A stretch of DNA of 64,000 nucleotides from Catenaria anguillulae PL171. Taxonomy: Eukaryota > Blastocladiomycota > Blastocladiomycetes > Blastocladiales > Catenariaceae. Location of the stretch: the NCBI GenBank assembly GCA_002102555.1, contig MCFL01000036.1, positions 1 through 64,000 on the forward strand, read 5' to 3'. This document shows positions 21,940 through 32,509 of this stretch, one piece after another. Position numbers and translations under genes: made by a program. Position 1 is the stretch's first letter. Every line of letters begins with the position of its first letter. Below the pieces are notes generated by a model. That model worked only from the letters and a program-made list of their open reading frames with translations. It did no database searches and had not been told where the DNA came from.

Positions 21940-23438
21940 AAATCGGACGTGTATTCACAGCATTGTATACATTGTCCTTGGTGTGGGCCAGCTTATTGTC
22001 CGGGGACTCCTTCAGTTTCATGGATCGTGGGCCGAGGTATGCGTTCCTCTTGTCCGCATGATTGAAATGAATGGTTTTCCTGCCCCGTCTCCCACGTTGA
22101 GTAAAGCCTGTTTGCACTCTTCACGCGTTCCTCAACCTGTTCGTCGTCTCGGACGTCATCTTTCACCTCGTGGCCATAACGTTCGATCAGGCATTGTCTG
22201 TTTTGTGGCTCCGGCGTCGTTCGGCGTCGACAGCGTGGTGGTTTATGGCAGCGTGCCATGTGCTCTCTGGACTTGTCACCCTGATTCATTTTCTTCCACC
22301 ATTTCGCTCGTACTATGGCACAGATGGGTGCGTACATTTGATTCCCATTGACGCTTAAAGAATGATAACTCTAGAACTCAAAGAAATCTATGGATACGAA
22401 AGGACTTGGTGCATGACGACTGCCTGGACAAGTTGGGTCGGATACACTGTCACATCTATGGTCTTGTTTGCGATATGCACGATGGTAGCTTGCTATGTGG
22501 TAATTTTCATGCGCATTCGGCGGGCGTTTACCTCAAAGTCCAAGGCCTCGCTTGCGTCAGGAGCACCTTCGGTCTTGGCATCGAGATTGATGTCGCAAGC
22601 CCAGTCTTCCTTCTCATCGGACAAGGATCGGACCTCGTCAATAGGTGGATCGGATCAGCCTCCAAAGCTTTCTTTTCCCACACAACCCGCGACACGCCAG
22701 CCACTATTGCACAGGAGCACATCGACGCTCAAGTCCGCTCTTGTCGCAGTCAAGACGTTTTCGATTAACCACAACAAGGAGCAAGATAGGTTGCAGCGTA
22801 TCAGCAAAGAAATCCAACTCCAGCGTCGGATTGCCAAACGTGGAGCACTTGCTCTGATGAGTGCATTGTCGGTTTCTTTTCGCCGCTTGCCTCGCATGAA
22901 CTGTGCCAATCTGATTCAGCAACTCACAATGCTGTGTATTGTACAGCTTCACTGTATGTATCTCGGCACTGTGCCTTGTTCCTGCATGCTTGCACGGACA
23001 TACCCGTCGTGTCCCATGCTCACATCAAGTCTGATACTTTGCTTCAGTTTGTCCCCATTCTCGTTGTCAGCTCTTGGACGGCCGTGACAGCTCGACGACC
23101 AAATGCCTTGCTAAGCATGAGTATGCTGCAACCTGGGTGTTGATAACTCATGGCATTTCAGACACGGACTGACCTGATCTCTACAATCCAATTTACTACC
23201 ACAAGCTGTACCTTTCGGTATATTCATGAATGCCATCTTTGATCCAGTGATTGCTATGAGCCAGGACAAGATTCTGCGTCATGCCGTGCTCGAGCTACTC
23301 TGGATTCGATGCCCAAGTGGAGACTCAATTGAATCACAAGCTGCTGTTCACGGACGGACCCGGGCTTCTGATCACGATTTTGTTTCGGCCATTCAACAAG
23401 CTGCACCGAGAGTGGAAGACAGCCTAATCGAGCAGTAG
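21940..23438 (+). CDS. Second 7TM receptor (cAMP-receptor/Git3-like), multi-exon, model incomplete
   Basis: Hydrophobic segments in successive exons fit one seven-helix receptor. A helix at about 21947-22037 (SIVYIVLGVGQLIVRGLLQF) is followed by PVCTLHAFLNLFVVSDVIFH at 22109, with the conserved extracellular Cys. Then come AWWFMAACHVLSGLVTLIHF (helix 4), a W-C motif (TWCMTTAWTSW), YTVTSMVLFAICTMVACYVV (helix 5) and a long Ser-rich third loop at 22520-22850. Further parts are near 22940-23110, and a last helix at 23212-23270 ends NAIFDPVIAM, an NPxxY-like position. The chain from GAG at 22036 to CCT at 22108 is in phase; later joins, the start codon and helix 1 are unresolved. Overall architecture resembles Dictyostelium cAMP receptors and fungal Git3/GPR1-like receptors, but that assignment is an inference. 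Confidence 0.5.
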
Positions 23439-23615
23439 TGCAATGGAAGCATTGGTTGTGTGCCAGACAACGAAGAATACATGAAGCATCGCGAATGAGT
23501 GACACACTCGGTAATGATTTGGCGCTCAATGCAAGACTATGAATGAAACAAGCACATGGCTATCCCGACAAGTATGTACGTGGTTTACCGACCCAACTGA
23601 AACCCAAAGAAGTTA

Positions 23616-24223
23616 TCACTGAGACTTTGGACAGTCCTTGGCAAGCAAAAGCGTCGAATGCTCCACCTTGGGGAATCCCTTGCAGTACTGCTCGCCGCCG
23701 ACCTCGACATACGAGTCACAGAACGACATGCCTTGACCGTACACGCCAACCCGCGGGACTTGAATGTCATATCCGGGAATGTCATATGGGCCGAGGTAAT
23801 CAGGCTCGCGCCAGGCGATCAGGCGCTTCATGTTGCCCTTGAACTCGGGATAGTGAGGCACATTCTGGCAATGCACACGATCAGCGGCGGGTCGGTGACT
23901 CTGTGACATGATTGTATATCGTTAGGTACCTTGCCATAGCAGCGGAACCTGCCTTGTGGACTGCCTGCATCAGCTGTGGCAACGGCAACGTAGTATCCCT
24001 GCGACTTGGCCCATTCGAAGCAGTTGGCGTGCGCGGCGACGACAGAGCGCTCATTGGGAAGATCAATGTAGGATGCGCCTTGGTCAAAGGAAAAAATGAG
24101 GTCCTTGCCGTACAGAGGGATAAAGGACTTGCATTGAGCGGCAGACACGTTGGAGGCGCCGTCCAGCGGGGCGGCCGTGGCAATGGCGCCGATGGTGGCA
24201 AGGAGAATGAGTTGGGGAATCAT
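23616..24223 (-). CDS. Secreted six-cysteine family, member 4
   Basis: 180-aa predicted secreted protein from exons 24223-23930 and 23864-23616. The 65-nt intron lies between the Lys of CYGK and NVPHYPEFKG, the shared family position. The signal peptide is MIPQLILLATIGAIATAAPL. Framework Cys: QCKSF, NCFEWAKSQG, RCYGK, FCDSY, YCKGF, DCPK. YLGPYDIPGYDI is conserved. A minus-strand AATAAAGG about 85 bp upstream may serve as the TATA element. It ends about 180 bp from the last exon of the second 7TM receptor, convergently. Function unknown. Confidence 0.82.
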
Positions 24224-26169
24224 TGTGTGAGTGTGGTGGGATTTTGATGGGAATGTGAGTGAGCTGCTTCATCAACCTGCTTGGTGAGGGAAGGGGATGG
24301 TCTCTCCCTTTATTAGTTCAAGCGTGATGATTGCTTCGGCAAGTCAGACCACAAGTTGAGAAAGTGTGGGCCAACCCGTCCCCAACGCACGACCTGAAAG
24401 ATAGGCTGGCGTAAGGTAGATGAAGGGATATGAGCAATGCCTGGGCTGGCTGGAAGCGATAACGACTGCAGCAACGATGGCGTGTGGTCGGTTTGCATAC
24501 CTGTTTCACGCCGATCAGTAATATAGATTGGTGATTGTGTTTCAAATCTGTCAATTCATGCTGTCATCAACCCAACCGCTTGTGGAGCTTCAATTACCGA
24601 GCCAAGATCGGCCGGTACGTACTTACTTGTACTTACTTTTGAGTCTATGTAGGATGAAGCCGATCCATGCCACCTTATGGATCACAGATGAAATGCACAC
24701 AATCCCCATGGCCATTTGTGTGTGTCTCACTCGCAGTCTTGCTCGCACTTGATCATTGTTTGAGTCATCGATCTGCCGAATCCAGCCCGTTTTAACAGCA
24801 TGAAATGGAGGAAGCTGCCTGGTCATGGATTACAGTATTTATTGGAGACAGAATGAATTCCGTCGCCTCCTTTCTCTGCAACTTTGCATCGGATACGTCA
24901 AACTGTTTTACATTTCTGTCAAGTCCGTCCAAACGCAGCCAATCGCCATGATGCTCAAGCGCCGAAACAGGTTGATGCAAATCATCGGAGCCCGATTCGG
25001 TTCCATTAGACTTGCCCTTCATATGTATTGACCATCGTCACGATAATGCCGCCGCCCAGTAGAGGTTGTGGCTGGTTTCATTTCACTCCGATGCAGCTTT
25101 CAGCTTGCAGACCACATCCGAAGTGCTGCCTTTCGAAAAGTTAATTCAACGGCGTTGAGTCATTGCAGGCACCCACGTACTCGCCAACCCGAGTCTGTAT
25201 GCGTTGTGTGAGCGCATGCATGCATGCATATGCATGTGAGGCTGACGGCGGCAGCTGCTGAGCTATTGAGATGCTGAAATGCTGATGGCCAGATCGTTTG
25301 TCTCACATGGATGCCAAGAGATCGCCATGGAAGGCGGTGAATGATTGCGATCGATCCTATAGAGGGATCGAGATATCTGCACGTGTTTGCGGCACTGAAA
25401 TCAAGGCTTGGCTGTGTGGTCACTGGACCCAGGACCCGAGTTTTGCCATTGTTGTTCGCGTTCCTGGTTTTGCCGATGCTTGGTTCAGGCACGAGCACCT
25501 GGGCGGCTGGCGGAAGAAGGAGAAGGGCGAGTGAGCACCTTTTTTTCGATTTCAAACTTTCGCCCAGAAATGCAACTCCGAAAGAACCCGATGCCCTGCC
25601 AATCTCGTACAAAAGGGCGGCAGGGTCCCTCGCAACAGCACACCGACCACGACCCCTGCCCATCAGAGCTGCCAGACACACGCGTCCGGCCAGCATTCCG
25701 TTGCTGCGCTATCCTTTTGCTTGCCTCCTTGGAGCAAGTGCCGAGTCAAGTCGCCCCTTTCCTCGTCCGCTCTACGTCCGCAGCTGCACCCGTTTTCGTC
25801 CAGCTTGTCGCCGGCCTTTGTTTGACCTCTGACTCGACCTCCTTCGTTTCTTGGAGTCGCTCGCAATCGCATCCCGCTTCACTTTCACCATTTCCCCTCT
25901 CTTGCCCAAGCAACCAACCATGCCACTCACTTTTGCCATCATCACCATGGCCTCCACACCCGATTTCGCCCGTCTCGACGATCCCAGTGTCCGCTTGCCT
26001 GGTCCGCCCCTTTGATTTCCCTCTGTTCTCTGTGCTGCGTTCCAGTATCATTACCACCCAACCCAATCCCCCACAATCCCAAGCGGTCACTCGCAATTCA
26101 AGACGGTTACGTGCCGATCGTTGGCGGCATTGTGCTTCGCATTTCCCTTCCGTGCTCGTGCCCGCACTT
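24224..26169. other. Gene-poor stretch, no supported gene
   Basis: About 1.9 kb with only scattered open frames. The longest (25408-26175 plus, 25160-25696 minus) lack domains and any consistent amino-acid character, so I treat them as chance. The left end holds the promoter of secreted family member 4. Confidence 0.45.
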
Positions 26170-26208
26170 GATTGATTGATTGATTGATTGACTCATTCAT
26201 TCATCAGC
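26169..26208. repeat. Tetranucleotide microsatellite (ATTG/ATTC)
   Basis: Four to five tandem GATT units switch to CATT units within 40 bp, just upstream of the probable bZIP leader. Confidence 0.8.
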
Positions 26209-26269
26209 CGACAATAGTGCTCTTCCACTGCTCATTTGCTGGCAATTTCGTCGTTGCGAGTGAGTGAAA

Positions 26270-26348
26270 ATGTGGGTGCACATCGTGGTGCTCGGTGGTG
26301 ATTAGTCCATTTGTCGTCATTGTCATGGTCGGGTTTCGTGCGGAGTGA
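26270..26348 (+). promoter_or_regulatory. Two short uORFs in the probable bZIP leader
   Basis: Two minimal open frames lie upstream of the bZIP start: ATG at 26270 to TAG at 26305 (11 codons) and ATG at 26325 to TGA at 26348 (7 codons). Yeast GCN4 and its fungal relatives are translationally controlled by short uORFs, so the arrangement is suggestive. The transcript start is unknown, and longer ATG-initiated frames follow (for example at 26509), so control by these uORFs is a hypothesis. Confidence 0.3.
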
Positions 26349-26915
26349 GCGTGTCTCACTTGCAACCAACCAGCGGTTTAGGTCCTTGCGTACCTCCCGT
26401 CACTTGCTGGTTTCCACCCCTCCAAAAATCTCTTGTGTACTTCGCCACCGTTCGTCTACTTGGTGAATTTCGCGCGCGATCTCCCCATCCTTCCTACCCG
26501 CATCTTCCATGCGATCTCCAATCTCTGTTGTATGCCGTGCCTTGTTTCTGGTTTGTCTTCTTGTTCTTTCCTCGTTTCCTCCCGTCTGTCCTTGGGCACG
26601 TCAATGGGCCTGTTTGGTACACCCCCTGTTCTCGAATGTCGTCCAAAAAACACAAAACAAAACAAAAAAAAGTCAGCGGCATTCGCTTGCATCCTGGTTT
26701 CTGTCTTTATATCCTTTCTTTTGCATTTCCCTCGTTTTCTTTCAGTACCACTCTTGCCCTCACTTCTCTGTGTTGGATGTCGTGTGGTGTGTGTGTGCGT
26801 GTAAGTCGTTGTTGTCTTTCTGCGCCCGCTACCAACCAAGTCCTCTGTGCCTTGGTGGATTCCGTCGTATGCTCAGCGATGTGCAACCCCGAAAACAACC
26901 CAAACCCCCCCACCC

Positions 26916-28349
26916 ATGAATCATCAAGCAACTCGTATCATTACTCCCGATTTCTGTCTCCGCGTCTCCGGTTCGTTCGTCCATTTGCTTGCTGCCTTTG
27001 ACACGCGACTTGACTTGAAGCTGACGCGCCGCTTGCATGCAAACAACAACAAAACAGATTCGGTTAGCGTACCCTTTGGCTCTGGCTCTACCCCATCTGC
27101 TCTCTTTCCAAAGTCCCTGTTGTCTCTCCCGCTGGTCCCGCGACCAGCCCAAGCAACGACAACTGCGGAACACCTCAACGTGGCCTCGTCGCCGCCTCCT
27201 GCGTCGATTGCCACTCCGTCTCCACCGCTTGCAGCCGCCCAGCACGTCCCCGCAGCGGACGGGCAATGGCTTGCATCGTTCCCACATCCAAGTTCGATCG
27301 ATTTCGACTTCGACTCATTCCATCAATCGTTTTCCTCCCCACCTCCTCATCAACCTCCCACCCAACTTGTGGCACCACCGCCCACGTCCTTCCCCGGCCT
27401 GGCCGCACCATTCACGCTCGACCGGTTCCTTGCGAACCCGGCGGCCGAGGACTCAAGCAAATGCCCGTCCACCAAGGCTGGCACCACCGAGCCTGACGCG
27501 CTCTTCAACTGGGCCTTGGACGTTGCATGTGGTGCCGACCCGATCCAGCAATGGACATTTATCACGTCCACGTCGGCGCCGCCGTCGCCCGTGCCGTCGC
27601 TCGAACTTTGCGCCGCCATTTCTGGTCGTGCATTGTCCAAGTCACCGTCACCCTTTGACTTTGGCGCCGCTCCACCAGCCGACGCGACCTTGGTCGTGTC
27701 ACCATCTTCGTGGTCGTCAGCAACCAGCTCGGCAGCAGCAGCGCCCCTCCAGTCGCCGCCGCCAATGTCGCTCGACGCGCTCGACCAGCTATTTCTCGAT
27801 GCGACCGCCAACGTTGTGGCTGCACCCGCGCCGGCAGCACCCGCAACGTCGGCACCGGCCTTTATCATTCCCGTCCACAACGACTCTGCCTTGCCCGACC
27901 ACATTGTCGTGTCGCCTGCGGCCGTGTCGACCAAGCTTGATGCACCGGCGACGACCCACCTCACGCTTGACGCCATCCTCGGATCAGCGTCGTCCATGCC
28001 CGCGCTGGACCTTCCGCCACCTGCCACGTTGTCTTCCTCGGCAAACCCCACCCCCACACGCAAGCGCAAGGCAAGTGCAGCCTGTCTGCCCGACCACCCG
28101 AGCCCGCCACGGCCCGCCGACCCGGCACAAGCCAAGCGCCTGACCAATGCGCTGTCTGCGCGGCGGTCGCGAGCGCGCAAGCAAGCAAAGCTCGAGTACC
28201 TTGAGCGGCACGTTGGCGAGCTCGAGGACGTGAATGCACGTCTCAAGCGCCAGGTCGACTTGTTGCGCCGCAAGGTCGACGAGGGCAACAAGTTGGCTGC
28301 TCAAGGGCACGAGCACCTGGATGTGTTTGGTGGGTGTCGCGATGGGTGA
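26916..28349 (+). CDS. bZIP transcription factor, Gcn4-like
   Basis: Up to 477 residues in one frame. The open frame extends upstream to 26847 without an ATG, so 26916 is the first Met; an upstream exon is possible because the first 50 residues look unconserved. The protein is Pro/Ser/Ala-rich, with acidic and aromatic patches typical of activation domains (FDFDSFHQSF; FNWALDVACG). It ends with a bZIP at about residues 407-465: basic region NALSARRSRARKQAKLEYLE, then heptads with Leu at regular spacing (LERHVGELEDVNARLKRQV, LLRRKV). The N-x-x-SARRSRARK core is that of Gcn4/CpcA, which activates amino-acid biosynthesis genes under starvation; orthology is likely but unproven. It converges with the Cue1-like gene, about 280 bp away. 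Confidence 0.75.
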   Translation: MNHQATRIITPDFCLRVSGSFVHLLAAFDTRLDLKLTRRLHANNNKTDSVSVPFGSGSTPSALFPKSLLSLPLVPRPAQATTTAEHLNVASSPPPASIATPSPPLAAAQHVPAADGQWLASFPHPSSIDFDFDSFHQSFSSPPPHQPPTQLVAPPPTSFPGLAAPFTLDRFLANPAAEDSSKCPSTKAGTTEPDALFNWALDVACGADPIQQWTFITSTSAPPSPVPSLELCAAISGRALSKSPSPFDFGAAPPADATLVVSPSSWSSATSSAAAAPLQSPPPMSLDALDQLFLDATANVVAAPAPAAPATSAPAFIIPVHNDSALPDHIVVSPAAVSTKLDAPATTHLTLDAILGSASSMPALDLPPPATLSSSANPTPTRKRKASAACLPDHPSPPRPADPAQAKRLTNALSARRSRARKQAKLEYLERHVGELEDVNARLKRQVDLLRRKVDEGNKLAAQGHEHLDVFGGCRDG

Positions 28350-28629
28350 TTGGTTTGCTATGTCAGTTGAATACCTCATGCTCGATTTTTTTTTTTTTTC
28401 GACCTTTTGTTTTTGGTCAATGAATCCATTTCGTAGCCTTTTTCAATTGCATCCAGCATGCATCCAGTGAGTCAAGAACACGATGAGCTGGTCTGAATAT
28501 TTAAGAAACAGCAGGACCGACGGAAAAAATGTAAGTTATTGTACCTTGTGACGAATAGGATATGGCATGCTAACGAGAGAATAGAAGGACAAACGCTGCA
28601 TCGTTGCGATTGCCAAAGCAGCCATCAAG

Positions 28630-29339
28630 CTAAGCTGTTGTTGCCCCAGCCAAAAACTTGGCCCTACTCGCCTCAACCATAGCTGCGCGCCGCTGGGCAA
28701 GTTCCGGGTTGCGAATCCACGAGTGCCAGTTGCGCGGTCCACCCTGTGCGGAAGCTGCCGCCGAGGCAGAGGCCGCAGCTGCAGCTGCGGGTAGATGAGC
28801 AGAGGAGGGAGCTGTGCGATTCCGCGCTGCGGTCACGGTCGCAGATGTGGATGTGGATGTGGATGACGATGATGTTGCCTGTTTGTGTCCACGGGCAAAT
28901 GTGTGAGTGAATTCGCAGCCACCATGCTAAAACGCACGAGATATGTACCGATGGGGCAGCAGATGCAGGAGCGGGACGCAACCGCCCCGCCAAGATGCGA
29001 TCGACTGTGGCCTCGACGCTGCCTGTTTGCGCCAAATCCGCGCGGACAGCAGCGCGGTCCGCGTCTGGAAACAGGGCAAGGACTTGGGAAATCTGTAGAG
29101 AAAGAAAGAAAGAAAAAAAGAAAAAAAGAGACGAGCGTGAGTGAGCCTGCCTGCCTGCGCCATTCACTGGTTTGGGGGGGCGGGGAGTGTCCAAGGGACC
29201 GAGAACGCACCATTTCCTCGGATACAGGCCGCGGGGCACGGCTCGGCCGGGGAGCGTTGGATCCGCCGCCGGAAAAGAAAGACGCGGCGGCAAAGACCAT
29301 GACGAGGACAAAAAAGAGCGTGACGTTGTCCATGGACAT
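28630..29339 (-). CDS. Cue1-like ER-anchored CUE-domain protein
   Basis: 173-aa protein from exons 29339-29211, 29092-28949 and 28878-28630 (522 nt, in phase). It starts with an N-terminal membrane anchor (NVTLFFVLVMVFAAASFF), followed by a Pro/Arg linker and a CUE domain spanning the first intron: VSEEM joined to ISQVLALFPDADRAAVRADL and TGSVEATVDRILAG. The C-terminus (PELAQRRAAMVEASRAKFLA) resembles the Ubc7-binding region of fungal Cue1. Cue1 recruits the E2 enzyme Ubc7 to ER membranes and activates it in ER-associated degradation. I chose the Met at 29339, just before the membrane helix; another in-frame Met lies upstream at 29405. The upstream region is shared with the divergent sugar transporter gene. 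Confidence 0.75.
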
Positions 29340-29951
29340 GATTGGGGGGTGGAGGATGTGTTCTGTGAGAGTGTGCCGACAAAGCGATACAGAGTGTGGG
29401 GTCACCAGTCAGCAACAGCAACAGCAACGGCGCTGGGCATGGTGTTGAGAGAAGTCCATCGTGGGATCGGCGCGGCAGGTCGAGGCGGGGCGAGGAACCC
29501 GGCACGATAGTGAAGGGTGTGGAGACATGGTCCGCACATACATTGCGCAAAGTGAGGTCGAAATCAAGGTGAACGTTGTAGTGAGTCTTGATATTTCAAT
29601 ATCCATCCATGGATTTAAATTTGAAATGAAGATTGATCTCAGCACTTGCCAAAATCAAAATGTGGATTGCCGCGGGTTTCGCGGTTTTCATGCCAACCAA
29701 CCAACCGACCATCCACTCAAGGGCAAAAGTGGCGTCACATGCCACTTCAAGACACTTTCGCGGGATTTCGAATTGAGAGCGTTCAAGTTCATATGATATA
29801 CTGGTAGTAAATAAAGAAAGTAACGATATTAAATCAACATATTTTGACAAGAGACTCTACGTATACTCATACTCAATACTCGATACTCGATGCAACTTGC
29901 CTCACGCTCATTGTGACCGACCATCAACAATTCAACATCGACTTTTGCCAA
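29340..29951. other. Divergent intergenic region
   Basis: About 600 bp between the Cue1-like gene (minus) and the sugar transporter (plus). No coding signal; A/T-rich near 29600-29830, consistent with promoters for both directions. Confidence 0.5.
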
Positions 29952-31674
29952 ATGAAACGACACTCTGGCGCCGTCATCACGGCAAAGTCGGCCGCCAACT
30001 GGTACTCGTGGTCGCTGTCGTTTGCCGCGGGCCACGCCGGCCTGCTCTTTGGCTACGAAATCGGCATCATCAACTCGGTCCTCGAGATGGACCCCTTCAA
30101 GCTCTTCTTTGGCCTCGGGTCCTGGAACCAAGACATCAACCACGTCACCTCCATTGGCGAGGCCACCTCCCGCATCTCGTCCATCGTCTCCTTCTTTGTC
30201 CTCGGCTGCATCCCGGGCGCCCTCTTCTCGGCCCAGTTTGCCGACAAACTCGGCCGCAAGCGCTCCATCTGGTTTGGCGCCCTCTGGTTCATGCTCGGCG
30301 CCATCCTCCAAGCCATTGTCCCATCCTCCTTGGACCTCCATGCTCGCCTCGCCATGATGCTCGCCGGCCGCTTTCTCACGGGCATTGGCGTCGGCATGCT
30401 CTCCATGTGTGCCCCATTGTACATTGCCGAACTCGCCCCCGCCAAAATCCGTGGCCGTTTGACCTCGGTCCAGCAGCTCATGATTACCATCGGCATTGCC
30501 TTTGCCGCCAGCGTCAACGCCATCATCATTGACAAGTACCAAAACGCTCCCTTTGACAATGACATTCAATGGCGCCTTGCTCTCGGCCTCCAAGCCGCTC
30601 CCTGCCTCTTACTCGTCCTCTTCATGTTTAAACTGCCCGAATCGCCGCGCTGGCTCATGTCGCGTGACCGTGAGGACGAGGCACTCAAATCCTTAGCCAT
30701 TGTGCGCCAGTCGTCAACCCGGTCCCCAGAGGTCCAAGAAGAGTTTTACGACTACAAGCAGGCCATTGAGCTAGAGCGCACCATTGGGTCGGCCGATTGG
30801 AAAGAGTTGCTGTTGCCTGGCATTTGGAATCGTGTTGCCATTGCGTGCTTTTTGCAGTTTTTCCAGCAATGGTCGGGCATCAATTCCATCATGTTCTTCT
30901 CGTACGTTTCGTGTCATTCTCGGAGCCGCACACACACACATGATTGACGACTGGTTTATCTTGTTAGTGCATCCATGTTCATTGCCATGGGCTTCCCACG
31001 CACATCTGCCCTCACGCTCAACGTTGTCATCCAAAACGTCGTCAACGTGTTTGCGACCATCCCCGGCATGATCCTCATTGAGCGCGCGGGACGTACCAAA
31101 CTCTTGCAATGGGGCGGCATTCTCATGTCGCTGTCCATGACCTTGCTCGCCATCTTTGTCAACCTGTTCCAATCCACCTCGGGCATCACGCCAGGAACCG
31201 ACATCACCCCAGGCACCTTGATTCCCGACTCGGCCAAAACCTGGTCCATGCTGGGCGTCATTGCCATGTACGCCTACGTTGCCTGTTTTGCAGCCACATG
31301 GGGCCCCGTAGTGTGGGTGTACCAGAGCGAGATTTTCCCGATGCGGATCCGCGGCAAGGGCACGGGGCTGGCCACGGCCAGCAATTGGATCAACAATTAC
31401 ATCTTGACGGCCGTGTGGCCGTTTGTGAGCCGCGCGCTCGGGCCAAACCAATACATTATCTTTGCGGTGACGGGGCTCGTCATGGCGGCATATGTCGCGT
31501 ACTTTGTGCCGGAGACGCAAGGACGGAGTTTGGAAGGTACATATTGACGCTTTTCTTTTTCCATTCTCGTGTCGTTTGAACACTGGAGCTTACACATGCG
31601 TGGTTGATGTAGACATGGACGCTGTGTTTGGGTTTGTGCCAAAGGAAGCTCAAGCAACAGACTTGAAAGCATAA
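29952..31674 (+). CDS. MFS sugar transporter (sugar porter family)
   Basis: 526-aa transporter from exons 29952-30901, 30968-31536 and 31613-31674 (1581 nt, in phase). Sugar-porter signatures are present: LLFGYEIGIINSVL in helix 1, FADKLGRKRSIW after helix 2, GRFLTGIGVGMLSMCAPLYI with AELAPAKIRGRL, the PESPRWL motif after helix 6, QQWSGINSIMFFS in helix 7, and the PETQGRSLE motif after helix 12, split by the second intron. Twelve membrane helices are expected at the plasma membrane, with proton-coupled hexose uptake the usual role of fungal relatives; the substrate cannot be told from sequence. The Met at 29952 is preferred to an in-frame upstream start at 29844 because it immediately precedes the conserved part. 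Confidence 0.9.
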
Positions 31675-32509
31675 AATCTCATGTCGCTCGCTTCCCCCGC
31701 CTTTCTCCTCCCCTCTCACTTTCTCGCTTGTCCCATTCCATCTTGTTCCTACACTGTCAGTTTTGCTTTGTCTGTCATTCACTTGTTGCTTTTGCTTCTT
31801 CTTTGGATTCCCTCTCGCTTGCTTCCGTTTTCTATTTGTGGGTTTGTTTGACCTCGCATGAACCTTCCGTCGTCTGTGGTTCCGGTTCCCACAGCACCCC
31901 CGTCCTCGTGTATATGTACATGTATTTTGCAAGTTGTGCTCAACCCGAAACTATGTACATCAGTCTCGCGGCATGCTCAACGCAGCGTGCTCCATATGTG
32001 TGCCCTCTGTTTTTCCCAATCAAACAACAGGTGCACTCAGGCTCACGTCAAGAGCAGAAACGACTGCCATGAGCTGCCCTCGGGTCCGTTTCCGACACCC
32101 AAGCGACCGCATCCAATGGGCGCAACCTGTGAGCGATGCGCTACCTATGTGCACATGCCGGAAGCATCCGATCGACTCAAAACCTGGGATGGCTTCCGCC
32201 GGAAGCGACAGTCCACGCACGTGTCTCGCACGAACCACAATACTCCTCATGACTGTTGGCAAGGATTTCAGCCCATCACTTTACGATCGCGGCTGATACG
32301 ACATGGAACCAACGATATCGATCACGATGAGGCGGATGGACGATGGACAGAACTGGAGAGCTCACCATCGATCGAGCCTAGAGCCTTGAACGGTGTATGC
32401 GGCGGTACAAAAGAAACAGGATCCCCCTAAGCTTAAGCGCCCAAAGAACCCTGCCAAGTTGCATGTCATATTCGTCCCTGCATATGTCCCGCCCTAATTT
32501 ACACCCGCC
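31675..32509. other. Intergenic, no supported gene
   Basis: About 830 bp between two plus-strand genes, pyrimidine-rich at its left end, as in a transcript 3' region. No supported coding frame. Confidence 0.5.

Noticed and set aside
25408-26175. 255-codon plus-strand open frame
   Set aside because: No domain, no start context and a composition of random Ser/Pro/Cys/Leu; overlaps another long frame on the minus strand.
27037-28291. Long frames overlapping the bZIP gene on both strands
   Set aside because: Shadow frames of GC-rich coding DNA; only the 26916-28349 frame carries a domain.
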